DNA of 64,000 nt from Prosthecobacter debontii (GTDB lineage Bacteria; Verrucomicrobiota; Verrucomicrobiia; Verrucomicrobiales; Akkermansiaceae), in contig CAMBPB010000003.1 in NCBI GenBank assembly GCA_945869465.1, positions 27,070 through 91,069 of the forward strand, in the 5' to 3' direction. Shown here piece by piece: positions 1 through 7,926 of this stretch. Position numbers and translations under genes: made by a program. Below the pieces are notes generated by a model, which was not told the origin of the DNA, did not search any database, and was given only the letters and a program-made list of their open reading frames with translations. Every line of letters begins with the position of its first letter. The first letter of the stretch is position 1.

Positions 1-417
1 ATAGATGTTAAGCTGTTGGGTCGCCTGATGAACCTCCCTGTTCACCTCGGCGGGCTTCGGGCGTTTCCCGATCTCGCGAATGCCGTCCCGGATTTCGTCC
101 TTGCTGCGCGGATAGAGGGCGTTGCCCGCGGTTTTTCCCCCGTCGGCGGACGCGTCCGCCGGAGCGTCCGGGTTCGTTGGCTCGGCCGGGCGCTCGAAGC
201 GGTTAACGAAATCCACGTCGCCGTCGCTCAGTTGGTCGAGATCGAGCGCGATTTGGCGGCCGTCCGCCTTGATTTCGACGACCACCGAGTCACTTTCGAC
301 GCTCAGGACTTTGGCCACCAGTTTGCGCCCGTTGAGGTTCGTGAACGTGTGCCAGACATCGGCGGCGTCGCCCGCCATGGGCATGAGTAAAAACGTCCCG
401 CAAAGCAGACTTCGCAT
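1..417 (-). CDS. Secreted SHD1-like domain protein, partial
   Basis: The reading frame runs open from an ATG at 417 to the window edge, so the C-terminus lies outside. The first 19 or so residues (MRSLLCGTFLLMPMAGDAA) form a signal peptide. The next 50 have the pattern of the SLA1 homology domain 1 of PVC-phylum secreted proteins: W-T-F-T-N-L-N-G-R, then alternating hydrophobics with KADGR, then LDQLSDGDVDFV. After that comes a Pro/Ala/Asp-rich stretch and a charged segment. The usual role of this domain in bacteria is unknown; in yeast Sla1 it binds NPFxD peptides. The start is chosen because it gives a clean signal peptide; no Shine-Dalgarno is visible. The call rests on the motif alone. 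Confidence 0.7.
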   Translation of the reverse strand, partial: MRSLLCGTFLLMPMAGDAADVWHTFTNLNGRKLVAKVLSVESDSVVVEIKADGRQIALDLDQLSDGDVDFVNRFERPAEPTNPDAPADASADGGKTAGNALYPRSKDEIRDGIREIGKRPKPAEVNREVHQATQQLNIY

Positions 418-534
418 GCCGGTTTTTATCGCCCGATCCAGTGGCCCGCGCAATCCAAATCCGGGACTCCCACCGGAGCGACTGAAAGGCAAATGGAATG
501 GATTAAACGGCTTCGTTCTGCGTAACAAGGCTTC

Positions 535-1095
535 TCATTGGGTTGGGCTGGATGCTTGCGCCGAAAAAATCGCGGCGACCCGTTCCAGGATCTCCTCCAC
601 CGGGGCGAGGCGGCCGATGCCTTCATAACCGCAGGCCAGATCGCCTTCCGCGGGATCGACGAACTGACAACCGTCTTCCTCGAGGCGGATGACGTTGCGC
701 TGGGTGGCGGGGTGCAGCCACATTTTGCCATTCATGGCCGGGGCGATGAGCACCGGCGTGGTGCGGGGCAGCGCGAGGTAAATCGAGGACAGGGGATCGG
801 GTGCCAAGCCGTTGGCGAAGGATCCCAGCACATCGGCGGTGGCGGGAGCGACGAGCAACAAGTCCGCCTGGTCCGCCAGATCGATGTGGCCGGGTTTCCA
901 GGCTTGTTTTTCATCCTCCAGTGAAACGAGCACCGGCTGGCGGGTCAGCGTCTGGAGGGTGAGGGGCGTGATGAACTCGGTGGCGGCGCGGGTCATCACC
1001 ACGTGGACCTCGTGGCCTTGTTTGACCAGTTGCGAGGCGAGCTCCGCGGCCTTGTAGGCGGCGATGGAACCGGTGATGCCGAGCACGATGTTCAT
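535..1095 (-). CDS. coaC: Phosphopantothenoylcysteine decarboxylase (stand-alone CoaC domain)
   Basis: FMN-dependent decarboxylation of 4'-phosphopantothenoylcysteine in coenzyme A synthesis, cytoplasmic. The 186-residue protein begins with the flavoprotein loop GITGSIAAYK (residues 6-15). It carries the catalytic-type His at position 70 (GHIDLADQAD), the PAMN substrate motif at 119-122, and a DLACGYEGIGRL segment at 153-163 that holds the reactive Cys155. Length matches the decarboxylase half only; the CoaB ligase domain usually fused in bacteria is absent, so coaB should be elsewhere. It is 18 bp downstream of sufS on the same strand. The alternative is another HFCD-family flavoprotein decarboxylase, but PAMN plus the ACG motif favour CoaC. 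Confidence 0.88.
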   Translation of the reverse strand: MNIVLGITGSIAAYKAAELASQLVKQGHEVHVVMTRAATEFITPLTLQTLTRQPVLVSLEDEKQAWKPGHIDLADQADLLLVAPATADVLGSFANGLAPDPLSSIYLALPRTTPVLIAPAMNGKMWLHPATQRNVIRLEEDGCQFVDPAEGDLACGYEGIGRLAPVEEILERVAAIFSAQASSPTQ

Positions 1096-1113
1096 GGGAT
1101 TGGGCAGTGGATT

Positions 1114-2331
1114 CTAACCAAGCATGGCGACGGCCTTCGCGGTGGCGGTGACGAGGGCCGCGACGTCCTGCGGCGTGTTGTAGAGCGCGAACGAGGCGCG
1201 CACGGTGCCGGTGATGCCGAAGCGGGCCATCAGCGGCTGGCAGCAGTGATGGCCGGTGCGCACCGCCACGCCCATGTGGTCCAACAGCGTGCCGATGTCG
1301 TAGTGATGGTGGCCTTCAATTGAAAACGAGAGCGAGCCGGAACGATCCGCGGGACCATACAGGCGGACGCTGGGGATGCCGCCAAGCGCCTCCGCCGCGG
1401 ACCGGATCAAGGCCGTTTCATGGGCGTGGATGGCGTCAAGGCCGATGGCGTTGACGTAGTCGAGCGCGGCGGCGAGCGCGATGGCGCCCTCGATGTTTGG
1501 GGTGCCGGCTTCGTATTTGAAGGGCAGATCGTTGTAGGTCGTGTGCTCGAAGGTGACTTCCTTGATCATTTCCCCGCCGCCCTGCCATGGCGGGAGTTCG
1601 GCGAGCAGTTCGGCGCGGCCCCACAGCACGCCGATGCCGGTGGGGGCGTAGATTTTGTGACCGGAAAACGCCAGGAAGTCCGCTCCGATGGCCTGCACGT
1701 CGGTGGGCAGATGGGCGATGGCTTGGGCGGCATCGATCAACACCAGCGCACCCGCCGCTTTAGCCGCGCGGGTCATTTCCGCCACCGGATTGACCGTGCC
1801 AAACGCGTTGGAGATCCATGTGAGAGCGAGGATTTTCACCCGTCCGCCGAGCAGCGAGTGGAACGCCTGCTGATCGAGAGTGCCATTGTCGTGGCAGGGA
1901 ATCACCTTGAGGGTGGCTCCGGTTCGCTGGCAGAGCATCTGCCACGGGACGATGTTCGAATGATGCTCCAAGGTGGAAACGAGCACTTCGTCGCCCGGTC
2001 CGATGCGACCCGAGAGGGCGAGGATGCCGGCCACCAGATTGATGCTGGCGGTGGTGCCGGAGGTGAAGATCACCTCGTCGCCGGATGCCGCGTGCAGGTG
2101 CTCGGCCACCGTTTTGCGGGCGTTTTCAAACGCTTCGGTGGCCGCGCGGGCGAGTTGGTGGGTGCCGCGGTGGATGTTGGAATTGATCGCCTCATAATAG
2201 TGGCGCGATGCCAGCAGCACCGGCATGGGTTTTTGGGTGGTCGCGGCGTTGTCCAAATAGACCAGGCGCTGGCCATGGATCGATTGGTCGAGGATCAGGA
2301 AATCGGAAAGCAGCGATTCAGGTGGGAGCAT
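1114..2331 (-). CDS. sufS: Cysteine desulfurase, SufS family
   Basis: PLP enzyme that removes sulfur from cysteine as an enzyme-bound persulfide for Fe-S cluster assembly. I start at 2331 (MLPPESLLSDF), which gives 405 residues, close to the 406 of E. coli SufS; a longer frame to 2505 would overlap the divergent tatC start. With this start the PLP lysine in SGHK falls at residue 226 and the paired cysteines in RTGHHCCQPLM at 363-364, the same positions as K226 and C364 of SufS. LDNAATTQKP and SNIHRGTHQL are also present. No suf scaffold genes adjoin it; coaC follows directly. The two adjacent Cys residues at the active site are a small oddity. Confidence 0.93.
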   Translation of the reverse strand: MLPPESLLSDFLILDQSIHGQRLVYLDNAATTQKPMPVLLASRHYYEAINSNIHRGTHQLARAATEAFENARKTVAEHLHAASGDEVIFTSGTTASINLVAGILALSGRIGPGDEVLVSTLEHHSNIVPWQMLCQRTGATLKVIPCHDNGTLDQQAFHSLLGGRVKILALTWISNAFGTVNPVAEMTRAAKAAGALVLIDAAQAIAHLPTDVQAIGADFLAFSGHKIYAPTGIGVLWGRAELLAELPPWQGGGEMIKEVTFEHTTYNDLPFKYEAGTPNIEGAIALAAALDYVNAIGLDAIHAHETALIRSAAEALGGIPSVRLYGPADRSGSLSFSIEGHHHYDIGTLLDHMGVAVRTGHHCCQPLMARFGITGTVRASFALYNTPQDVAALVTATAKAVAMLG

Positions 2332-2482
2332 GGAGCGGTGAAGTATGCGGTGGCTGAGGCGGAAACCAAGATGGAATATCATGTTCCGCCCCGCAATGGC
2401 GGAATTTACGCCGCCAATCCGTTGCCCCCACATCGGCCCTTGCCCTCGGCGCCCGGGGCGGCTTGAATCCCGGCCCGCTGGC

Positions 2483-3994
2483 ATGTATCTGCTGAAAAAA
2501 GTCATTCAACTCCGGGAAAAAGCCCACCCGGACCACGAAAAACCGTTCCTCGAGCACCTTGAGGACCTGCGGGTCATGATCACCCGCATCGTGATCACGT
2601 TGGTGGTTTCGATGGTCATCTGCTTCAGCTTCCAGAAGCAACTCATGGAAGTGCTGCGGCGGCCCGTCGAGCAGGTCTGGATGACGCAGTTGGAGGCCAA
2701 GCTGCCAAAATCCACGGACATCGCGCCGCGTCCGCTGGACGTGGAGATGTGGGAGAACGCGAAGGCGGTCGAACACGCCGCAGCCGGACTCGATGCGGCG
2801 CAGCGGGCGCAGTTCTATCAGGCGCAGGGCAACGAGGAGCTGGTGTTTCATGCGAAATCGGCGGGTTTGCTGCGTGCGGCAGCGGCCCTGCCCGAGGACA
2901 AACGCGAGGCCTTTCTCGTCGGCCTGGAAGTGCCCGACGAACTCAAATTGCAGGTCACAGCGCTGTTGATCACCCGCCCGAGCCCGGAGGCCGATACCCG
3001 TGGCAACCTCAAGCTGATGTCCGCTCTGAAGCCGACGGAAACCTTCATGCTGTCCATGAAGCTGTCGTTTTTCGCGGGCATCATCCTGGCGTTTCCGCTG
3101 CTGCTGATGTTCTTCCTGCAGTTCGTGTTGCCGGGCCTGCATGCGAATGAAAAACGCGTGCTGTGGCCTTCGATGGCCGTCGGGTTCGGGTTGTTTATGG
3201 GCGGGGTTTGCTTTGCCTACTATGGCGTGTTGCCACGTGCCCTGACGTTCTTTTATGAATGGAGCGGAAGCCTCGGAGTTTCCAATGACTGGCGGATTGG
3301 CGAATACATATCCTTCGCCACCCAATTCACGCTGCTCTTCGGCTTGTCATTCGAACTGCCGGTGGTGGTCATGGTGTTCGTGAAGCTCGGCCTGCTCAGC
3401 TACGAAACCATGTCGCGGACTCGCTCGTATGCGATTCTCGCGATTTTCGTGACCGCCGCGGTGCTCACGCCGACACCGGACGTGTTCACCCTGTTGCTGA
3501 TGGCGCTGCCGATGATTATTCTCTATGAGATCTGCATCTGGCTCGCATGGTTCGACCGCCGTAAGAACCGCGTGCGGGAGGAACAGGAGGCCCGCGAGCG
3601 CATGGAACGGCTGCTGCTGGAGGAAAAACACAAACCTGCCAAGGAGGACGCCGGCACCGATGCCTGGCATGACGATCCCTCCCATCATGATTCGTATCAT
3701 GACTCCCATCATGACTCGTATCATGACTCGTATCATGACTCGTATCATGCCTCGCATCATGACTCGCACACGCCCGAGTCCGGCGATGACGGTTGGAAGG
3801 AGGAGCATCCGCCGCAGGAGTCTCATGACAGCACGGAACCGGCCGCTGCCCCGGAAACCGCTTCTTCCGATCCGCCGCTGGATGTGGGGGATGAAACCGC
3901 GAAACTCTCCACCTACCCGCCGGATGACGCCGCCGATATTCCGCCGGAGCAGCCCGAGGACGACGCTACCAAGCGCCGCGGCACGGATACCTGA
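2483..3994 (+). CDS. tatC: Twin-arginine translocase subunit TatC with periplasmic insert and His-rich tail
   Basis: Integral membrane receptor of the Tat pathway, which exports folded proteins. The start MYLLKKVIQLREKAH is followed by the family signature FLEHLEDLRVMITRI. The protein is 503 residues, twice the usual 250. The extra length is in two places: about 120 mostly charged residues between TM1 and the conserved FMLSMKLSFFAGII block, and a hydrophilic tail of roughly 130 residues after the last TM segment. The tail has a run of YHDS/HHDS tetrapeptides (residues about 400-428) and then an acidic Pro/Glu-rich stretch. TM2-TM6 are recognisable, including LPRALTFFYEW and the late VLTPTPDVFTLLLMALPMIILYE. 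Tat substrates in this window include the proteins at 56665 and 59974. tatA/B are not nearby. Confidence 0.93.
   Translation: MYLLKKVIQLREKAHPDHEKPFLEHLEDLRVMITRIVITLVVSMVICFSFQKQLMEVLRRPVEQVWMTQLEAKLPKSTDIAPRPLDVEMWENAKAVEHAAAGLDAAQRAQFYQAQGNEELVFHAKSAGLLRAAAALPEDKREAFLVGLEVPDELKLQVTALLITRPSPEADTRGNLKLMSALKPTETFMLSMKLSFFAGIILAFPLLLMFFLQFVLPGLHANEKRVLWPSMAVGFGLFMGGVCFAYYGVLPRALTFFYEWSGSLGVSNDWRIGEYISFATQFTLLFGLSFELPVVVMVFVKLGLLSYETMSRTRSYAILAIFVTAAVLTPTPDVFTLLLMALPMIILYEICIWLAWFDRRKNRVREEQEARERMERLLLEEKHKPAKEDAGTDAWHDDPSHHDSYHDSHHDSYHDSYHDSYHASHHDSHTPESGDDGWKEEHPPQESHDSTEPAAAPETASSDPPLDVGDETAKLSTYPPDDAADIPPEQPEDDATKRRGTDT
3682..3768 (+). repeat. 12-bp coding repeat in the tatC tail (YHDS units)
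   Basis: About seven imperfect copies of a 12-bp unit (tatcatgactcg and close variants) in frame with tatC, encoding Y/H-H-D-S tetrapeptides. Near-identical copies suggest recent expansion by slippage. The product would be a histidine/aspartate cluster typical of metal-binding tails. Confidence 0.85.
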
Positions 3995-4021
3995 AACAGT
4001 TTTCGATAGTTCGTTAGATCG

Positions 4022-4867
4022 ATGAATACGCCAAAGGTCCAAACTGATGACAGCGCCCGCTCGCCGTTTGCGGGGTGTGTCATCCTTATCGGCGCGTTGC
4101 TAATGATGGTTTTTCTGATAGGATTCTCGATTGTCGCCCTGTTCCGGCAGTTCAACGCGATCTCGAAGTTCACCGCGGAGAAACCCGCAAGTGTCGAGGT
4201 GACGTCGATAGAAAATCAGGAAGCGGCCCTCAATCGCCTCGCCGAACGCATCGAAGCATTCCGCCAGCAACTTGCGGGCGATCAAAAGACGGAGCTCGCG
4301 CTGGCGCCGGATGAGATGAATCTGGCGATCGCCGCTTATGAACCCTTCAGGGATCTCCGCGGCGCTTTCCGGATTTCCAGTGTCGAGAACGACACCTTGC
4401 GCATCGCCATTTGCTTCCCGCTCAACGGAAAGCCCCGCCTGGCCCGCAACGGCGAAGCGGGATGGATCAACTCCGATCCCCGCTTTCTCAATGCAACCCT
4501 GATCGCCCGTCCCGCCCTGCTCAAACGCGAGGTGGTCCTGCAACTGGAGCGCATCGAAGTCCCTGAATCCACCGTGCCACGCGAGTTCATCGAACAAATG
4601 TCGCCCTATCGGATCACCGAACGTTATCTCACGGATGCGGTGCTGGGCCCCGCGATGGCGAAACTCACGCGGGTTGGCATCGCCGATGGCAAGCTAGTGT
4701 TCACGCGCATCCCCGGCGACACGCCGTCCGATGAGATCGGCAAGCGGCAGGTGGATCACGCCAGCCGCCGGTTTTTCCTGATTCTGGGCATCGTGGCCTG
4801 TGTGTTTCTGGTGTTTGCGGGGATCGTCGTGTTTTTCGGTCTGCGCGCCAAAGCCAGGCGTTGGTAG
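4022..4867 (+). CDS. Hypothetical membrane protein with TM segments at both ends
   Basis: I do not recognise this 281-residue protein. A TM segment lies near the N-terminus (about residues 17-43, CVILIGALLMMVFLIGFSIV) and another at the C-terminus (about 249-275), followed by the basic end RAKARRW. The 200 residues between would be on one side of the membrane and are predicted alpha/beta, with no Cys clusters or obvious catalytic motif. It starts 27 bp after tatC and probably shares its transcript. An 11-residue stretch PRFLNATLIAR resembles lipid-interacting periplasmic domains only loosely, so no function is proposed. Confidence 0.75.
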   Translation: MNTPKVQTDDSARSPFAGCVILIGALLMMVFLIGFSIVALFRQFNAISKFTAEKPASVEVTSIENQEAALNRLAERIEAFRQQLAGDQKTELALAPDEMNLAIAAYEPFRDLRGAFRISSVENDTLRIAICFPLNGKPRLARNGEAGWINSDPRFLNATLIARPALLKREVVLQLERIEVPESTVPREFIEQMSPYRITERYLTDAVLGPAMAKLTRVGIADGKLVFTRIPGDTPSDEIGKRQVDHASRRFFLILGIVACVFLVFAGIVVFFGLRAKARRW

Positions 4868-4923
4868 GTCTCGATGGATTTCCTGCACAAATGCCCGGGA
4901 TTGAATCGTTTGAAAGAAGCTCT

Positions 4924-6168
4924 ATGAAACCACTGATCACCCGCCCCATATTGCTCGGCCTCGCCATGGCGGCGTGGTCTCCCGCCGAGGAAGCCGCCCC
5001 AACCGCGCCGAAGCCTGCCGAAACCGCTCCGTCCGCCAGTCCGGACGATGCCAAACGCAAGGAACAGGAATCGCTGGCCACCGACAACAAACTCGAAGCC
5101 GAACGCCTCACCCAAGCGACCAATGCGATGCGCGCGGAAATCACTCGTCTTAAGATGGAGCGCGAGCTGATGGTTGAAAAACAGGCGCTGGAAACCGCCA
5201 AACGCCAAGTGTCGATCAAGGACGAACTTGCCAAAATCGAGGCGGAAAAAGACAAACTCGCCCAGGAAGGCGAACTCTCGAAAGTCCGCGCCGAAAAACT
5301 CGCCAACGACCTCAAGGCGGTGCAAAGCGAAGCCGCCTTGGAAATTACCCGGCTCCAGAACGAAATCGCCAGGATCGAGACCACCAAGAAACGCGGCGAA
5401 TACGCGAATTCAACACCGGTCTATCTAAAAACTCCCTTGAAGGAGAACGGCACGGTCGTCATCTCCGATCGCCGCATCCCTCTCAACGGAATGATCACTT
5501 CAAGCACCGCGGATTTCATCACCAGCCGCATCCAATACTGGAATAACAAGGATCGCACGCTGCCCATCTTCATCGTCATCGACGCCAGCCCGGGCGGCTC
5601 GGTGATGGCCGGCTACCGGATCCTCAAGGCGATGGAGTCCAGTGACGCGCCGGTTCATGTGGTGGTCAAATCCTTCGCCGCATCAATGGCCGCCGCCATC
5701 ACCACGCTCGCGACGGAATCCTATGCCTATCCGAATGCGGTGATGCTTCACCACCAGATCAGCGCGATCATGGCGGGGCAGCTCAATCTGACCCAGCAGC
5801 GCGAGTTTCACGAGGAAAGCCAGCGTTGGTGGGCCCGTCTCGGCACGCCCATCGCCACCAAGATGGGCATCACTACTGACGCACTCATCAAGCAGATGTA
5901 TGAGCATTCCTCCAGCGGCGATTGGAGCGAATTCGGCGAGGATGCCCGCAAGTTGAAGTGGGTGAACCATATCGTCCAGGGGATTGACGAAACCTCGGTC
6001 AACAAGGATCCTGACTTCGCGGACGCACCCGTCCAGGCACCCTCAAAACCCGGCGCGCTCGTTGAGGAAATCGATGCCAACGGCAAGCCCTTCGCGTGGC
6101 TGCCACGCATCGATCCGAAGGATGTCTATTTCATCTATAACCCGGATGGTTACTACCGGGTGAGATAA
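4924..6168 (+). CDS. Exported ClpP-fold serine protease with N-terminal coiled coil
   Basis: A 414-residue protein. I chose the ATG at 4924 because it opens a signal peptide (MKPLITRPILLGLAMAAWS). Residues about 40-155 are a long Glu/Lys/Ala coiled coil. From about 175 a ClpP/crotonase-like fold follows: FIVIDASPGGSVMAGYRI matches the ClpP glycine-rich strand, KSFAASMAAA places the nucleophile Ser at about 254, and AVMLHHQ places the His at about 276-277. A late GDWSEFGEDARKLKWVNHIV matches the Asp/EA/G region of ClpP. Unlike cytosolic ClpP it is exported and lacks a Clp ATPase neighbour. It may act like SppA or NfeD-type membrane proteases. The family assignment is solid; the substrate is unknown. 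Confidence 0.8.
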   Translation: MKPLITRPILLGLAMAAWSPAEEAAPTAPKPAETAPSASPDDAKRKEQESLATDNKLEAERLTQATNAMRAEITRLKMERELMVEKQALETAKRQVSIKDELAKIEAEKDKLAQEGELSKVRAEKLANDLKAVQSEAALEITRLQNEIARIETTKKRGEYANSTPVYLKTPLKENGTVVISDRRIPLNGMITSSTADFITSRIQYWNNKDRTLPIFIVIDASPGGSVMAGYRILKAMESSDAPVHVVVKSFAASMAAAITTLATESYAYPNAVMLHHQISAIMAGQLNLTQQREFHEESQRWWARLGTPIATKMGITTDALIKQMYEHSSSGDWSEFGEDARKLKWVNHIVQGIDETSVNKDPDFADAPVQAPSKPGALVEEIDANGKPFAWLPRIDPKDVYFIYNPDGYYRVR

Positions 6169-6175
6169 AGGTGGC

Positions 6176-6202
6176 GCGGACATCTTGCCCGCCGCCAGCC
6201 AC
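6176..6202. repeat. Small dispersed hairpin, TCT-loop type
   Basis: gcggaca-tct-tgcccgc forms a 7-bp stem with one mismatch, followed by cgccagcca. A second copy with the same loop and the same 3' flank (cagcca) lies at 49226-49246. It sits in the 68-bp gap after the ClpP-like gene, so it may also act as a terminator-like structure. Confidence 0.5.
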
Positions 6203-6236
6203 GGAGCGCCCCGCTCGTTAGGTTTTTCCCGCCACC

Positions 6237-7010
6237 ATGCTTGAAGACGATTTCACCTACGTCCTGCGCAAAGCCCTGTTGGGCCACGAACTCGCGCCCG
6301 CACAAGCCGCGGCACTGGCGGGTCTGCGGGAAAGCGACGCGCTCGCCTTCCTGCGGGGTGCCTTTTCCGCTGCTAGCGCCCGCAGGCTGGCCTCGGTGTT
6401 AGAGTTGAACCCGGATGCTTTCGCCGCCCACGCCACCTATCTGCCGCGGACCCTGGCCTTGCCCGGCATCGAACGTCTCGACCTGCCTTTCGACGGGGAA
6501 CGCGTGAATGCCTGGCTAATCCGCGATGGAGGTGTCATCATCCTGTTCGACGCCGGGCATGTAACCGGCGATCTGGTGCGGGCGCTTAACGGATGCCTGC
6601 CGGACCGGGTTTTCATCACCCACGCGCACCGGGATCACATCGGCGGGCTGGGGCACCTGCTAGCGGCGGGAATTCCAGTCCATGGAGCGGACATTCCCGG
6701 GACCATCGCAATGAAGCCGGGGGAAACCGTCTTCTGCGGCCCGCTTGTCATCCGCGCCTGCGATCTATCAGGACATGCCGCGCCGGCGCTCGGTTTCCAT
6801 GTCGATGGACTGTCGCAACCGCTGCTGGTCACCGGCGACGCCTTGTTCGCCGGCTCGATGGGCGGCTGCGCCACGCCCGCGATCTATCAACACGCGCGGC
6901 GCCGCTTGCGGGAGGTGCTGGGCCGGCTGCCGGACGCCACCGTGCTGCTGCCCGGCCACGGTCCCGCCACCACGCTGGGCGAGGAACGGGTGGCGAATCC
7001 ATTTCTGTGA
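6237..7010 (+). CDS. MBL-fold metallo-hydrolase (glyoxalase II-like)
   Basis: A 257-residue soluble protein. The metallo-beta-lactamase motif THAHRDH is at residues 128-134, with further metal ligands His180 (DLSGH), Asp201 (VTGDALFAGS) and His241 (LLPGHGP). The GDALFAGSMGG segment is typical of the glyoxalase II-like branch, whose members hydrolyse thioesters or other esters. The first 65 residues are an all-helical segment (GHELAPAQAAALAGLRESDA) that looks like a small helix-turn-helix-type domain, which is uncommon for this family. The leader is gttaggtttttcccgccaccATG, without Shine-Dalgarno. Substrate cannot be read from the sequence. Confidence 0.85.
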   Translation: MLEDDFTYVLRKALLGHELAPAQAAALAGLRESDALAFLRGAFSAASARRLASVLELNPDAFAAHATYLPRTLALPGIERLDLPFDGERVNAWLIRDGGVIILFDAGHVTGDLVRALNGCLPDRVFITHAHRDHIGGLGHLLAAGIPVHGADIPGTIAMKPGETVFCGPLVIRACDLSGHAAPALGFHVDGLSQPLLVTGDALFAGSMGGCATPAIYQHARRRLREVLGRLPDATVLLPGHGPATTLGEERVANPFL

Positions 7011-7084
7011 CTGCCAGTCCCACAAGGAGCGGCGGAAGGTGTCCGCCGATACCGGTGAGAATTCGCGGCAAAGACGCCTTTCAA

Positions 7085-7600
7085 TCACACCGGGCGTTCG
7101 AGATACATCCGCGATCCGCGCACATACTTTTCGGCCCATAACTTGATCTTCGCCTGCTCGTCGAGCGACAGAGTCCTTACCACCTTCGCCGGCGAGCCTA
7201 ACACCAACGAACCCGGCGGAATCACCGTGCCGCCGGTGACCAGCGCGCCCGCGCCGATGATCGTGCGCTCGCCGATCACCGCGCCATCCAGCACGATCGC
7301 ACCCATGCCGACCAACACCTCGTTTTTCACCGTGCAGGCATGGAGGATCGCCGAGTGCCCCACGGTCACCCACTCGCCAACGTGGCAGCCGAAGTCGTCG
7401 GCCAGGTGAATCACCGCGTTGTCCTGAATGTTCGAGTGCGGGCCGATCACGATCTCGTTGAGATCGCCGCGCAAAGTGGCGTGATACCAAATGCTGGTTT
7501 CCTCATGCAAGGTCACCCGGCCAATCACGTCGGCGCTGGCGGCGATGAAGGCGGATTCATGGATGTTCGGGGCGAATGCGGCGAAATTCTCGATGGCCAT
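7085..7600 (-). CDS. Gamma-carbonic-anhydrase-family hexapeptide protein
   Basis: A 171-residue left-handed beta-helix protein of the CaiE/PaaY/YrdA type. Repeats such as VIGPHSNIQDNAVIH and VLVGMGAIVLDGAVIGERTIIGAGALV define the helix. The three zinc-ligand histidines of gamma-class carbonic anhydrases are present at 65 (NAVIH), 82 and 87 (GHSAILHA). Family members either hydrate CO2 or have unknown roles. The start at 7600 gives the typical length; a frame reading further upstream has no homology and was not used. It ends facing the MBL gene and is separated from cysK by a 326-bp gap. Confidence 0.88.
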   Translation of the reverse strand: MAIENFAAFAPNIHESAFIAASADVIGRVTLHEETSIWYHATLRGDLNEIVIGPHSNIQDNAVIHLADDFGCHVGEWVTVGHSAILHACTVKNEVLVGMGAIVLDGAVIGERTIIGAGALVTGGTVIPPGSLVLGSPAKVVRTLSLDEQAKIKLWAEKYVRGSRMYLERPV

Positions 7601-7926
7601 GCGCGATGCTAGCTGGTGACCTACCACGCCGCAAGTCAAGCCAGCGCACGCGGGGCAAGGCGAAGCACCAAACGGTTCTGGACCACCGCGCTGAAAAGTT
7701 CTGGCACCAAGCCGACAGCAGGATGACATTCCACCGCGAGGATGTTTCCCGCCGGGAGCGCGGGTTTCCAAACTCGCCCGCCCATGAGATGTGAAAGCGA
7801 AGGCCGCGCATGGCGGCTTCTTTCTCAGATCAGGGTCAGGCGAGTCACCGACTCGCGGTCCCAGGGGAAAAATCCGCCGGGTGTGCGGCCACTCGAGGAA
7901 AGATCCTGTCGGTGAGGTCCGTGGTA
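7601..7926. other. Intergenic stretch without a convincing gene
   Basis: This 326-bp gap has short open frames on both strands, none with recognisable protein features. It holds a degenerate hairpin at about 7760-7777 (gcgggtt-tcc-aaactcgc), related in loop and stem to the perfect hairpin at 56598-56614. I see nothing else in it. Confidence 0.5.

Noticed and set aside
2332..2505. Longer sufS start at 2505
   Set aside because: It would overlap the divergent tatC start, and the shorter form matches SufS residue numbering exactly.
3682..3768. Repeat considered as part of the intergenic heptad family
   Set aside because: Period is 12 bp and it codes for YHDS units inside tatC.
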